Below are positions 63,725 through 64,000 of a stretch of 64,000 bases of DNA, piece by piece. Below the pieces are notes generated by a model that was not told where the DNA came from, searched no databases, and saw only the letters and a program-made list of their open reading frames with translations. A program made the position numbers and the translations under genes. Numbering within the stretch: the first letter of the stretch is position 1; every line of letters starts with the position of its first letter. This DNA is from Dipteris shenzhenensis (Eukaryota > Polypodiophyta > Polypodiopsida > Gleicheniales): NCBI GenBank assembly GCA_047967505.1, contig CM106540.1; one strand, given 5' to 3'.

Positions 63725-64000
63725 CTCTCTACTTTTCCCATGGTCAACACCGTATTTTTGGTTTTTGCTTATTTGTATGGCATCTTTTCAAGCATAAAAT
63801 AGTACCTTTTCTCATAATAAAAAAAACACCCATGCAACCTCATTTTGGCCAGTGCTTCAAATGCCAAATAATTCTCGACAAAATGAGAACTATACATATA
63901 TAGAAGCACACATGCATCGCCTTCTCAGGGTATTTGCAAATGCCATTTTAGGAGCAACACAATGCTTTAAGAGAACAAAAAAAAGTAATTTTTGTATACA
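63725..64000. other. End of window, no gene recognised
   Basis: AT-rich flank of the LINE. Nothing further was recognised. Confidence 0.5.

Overview
The window looks like nuclear DNA of a land plant with a large, repeat-rich genome. A seedless vascular plant (fern or lycophyte) or a gymnosperm seems most likely, but this is inference from the retroelement mix and the spliced Alfin-like gene, not proven. Nothing looks bacterial: there are no operons, rRNA, recognised tRNA or CRISPR. I recognise one host gene, the first three exons of an Alfin-like histone reader on the minus strand (18,276-19,057). Almost everything else that can be assigned is retrotransposon.

Region 1 (1-11,680). The tail of an L1-ORF1p-like protein lies at 2-205. 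A decayed minus-strand Ty1/copia element (about 245-3,960) follows, then a (CT)n-rich leader and an intact 292-codon L1-ORF1p-like reading frame (5,090-5,968). Behind it sit two gag-only LTR elements in opposite orientation. The first (6,060-8,655, minus) is complete: TG...CA LTRs, 5-bp target duplication CTACC, initiator-Met-type primer site, polypurine tract, and one intact 277-codon Gag. The second (8,949-11,680, plus) has the same layout with a broken gag.

Region 2 (11,681-33,281). This holds a Penelope-like reverse transcriptase remnant (13,229-13,930, minus), a 560-bp tandem repeat in 3.2 copies (15,441-17,264) with a diverged copy beside it, the Alfin-like gene, a dispersed repeat (20,513-20,840), and long AT-rich stretches with microsatellites and no recognisable gene. 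A coherent but unidentified run of minus-strand coding fragments lies at about 29,380-30,870.

Region 3 (33,282-60,935). A tandem segmental duplication of nested transposons. Copy 1 (33,282-50,818) and copy 2 (50,832-60,360) share, in the same order, a QEP-motif-rich coding remnant, Ty3/gypsy integrase pieces, a dispersed repeat, a 17-residue-repeat reading frame, a coiled-coil fragment and a minus-strand L1-type LINE. Copy 1 later gained a 4.56-kb copia element (34,254-38,815) whose empty site survives in copy 2, and a LINE ORF1 fragment inside the gypsy integrase. The LINE in copy 2 has lost its reverse transcriptase through a 2.5-kb deletion.

Region 4 (60,936-64,000). A possible LTR/primer-site remnant near 61,650, a small tandem duplication, and the 3' end of a plus-strand LINE with a poly(A) tail ending at 63,724.

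Coordinates of decayed elements are approximate to a few tens of bases. All family assignments are from motif reading, without database searches.
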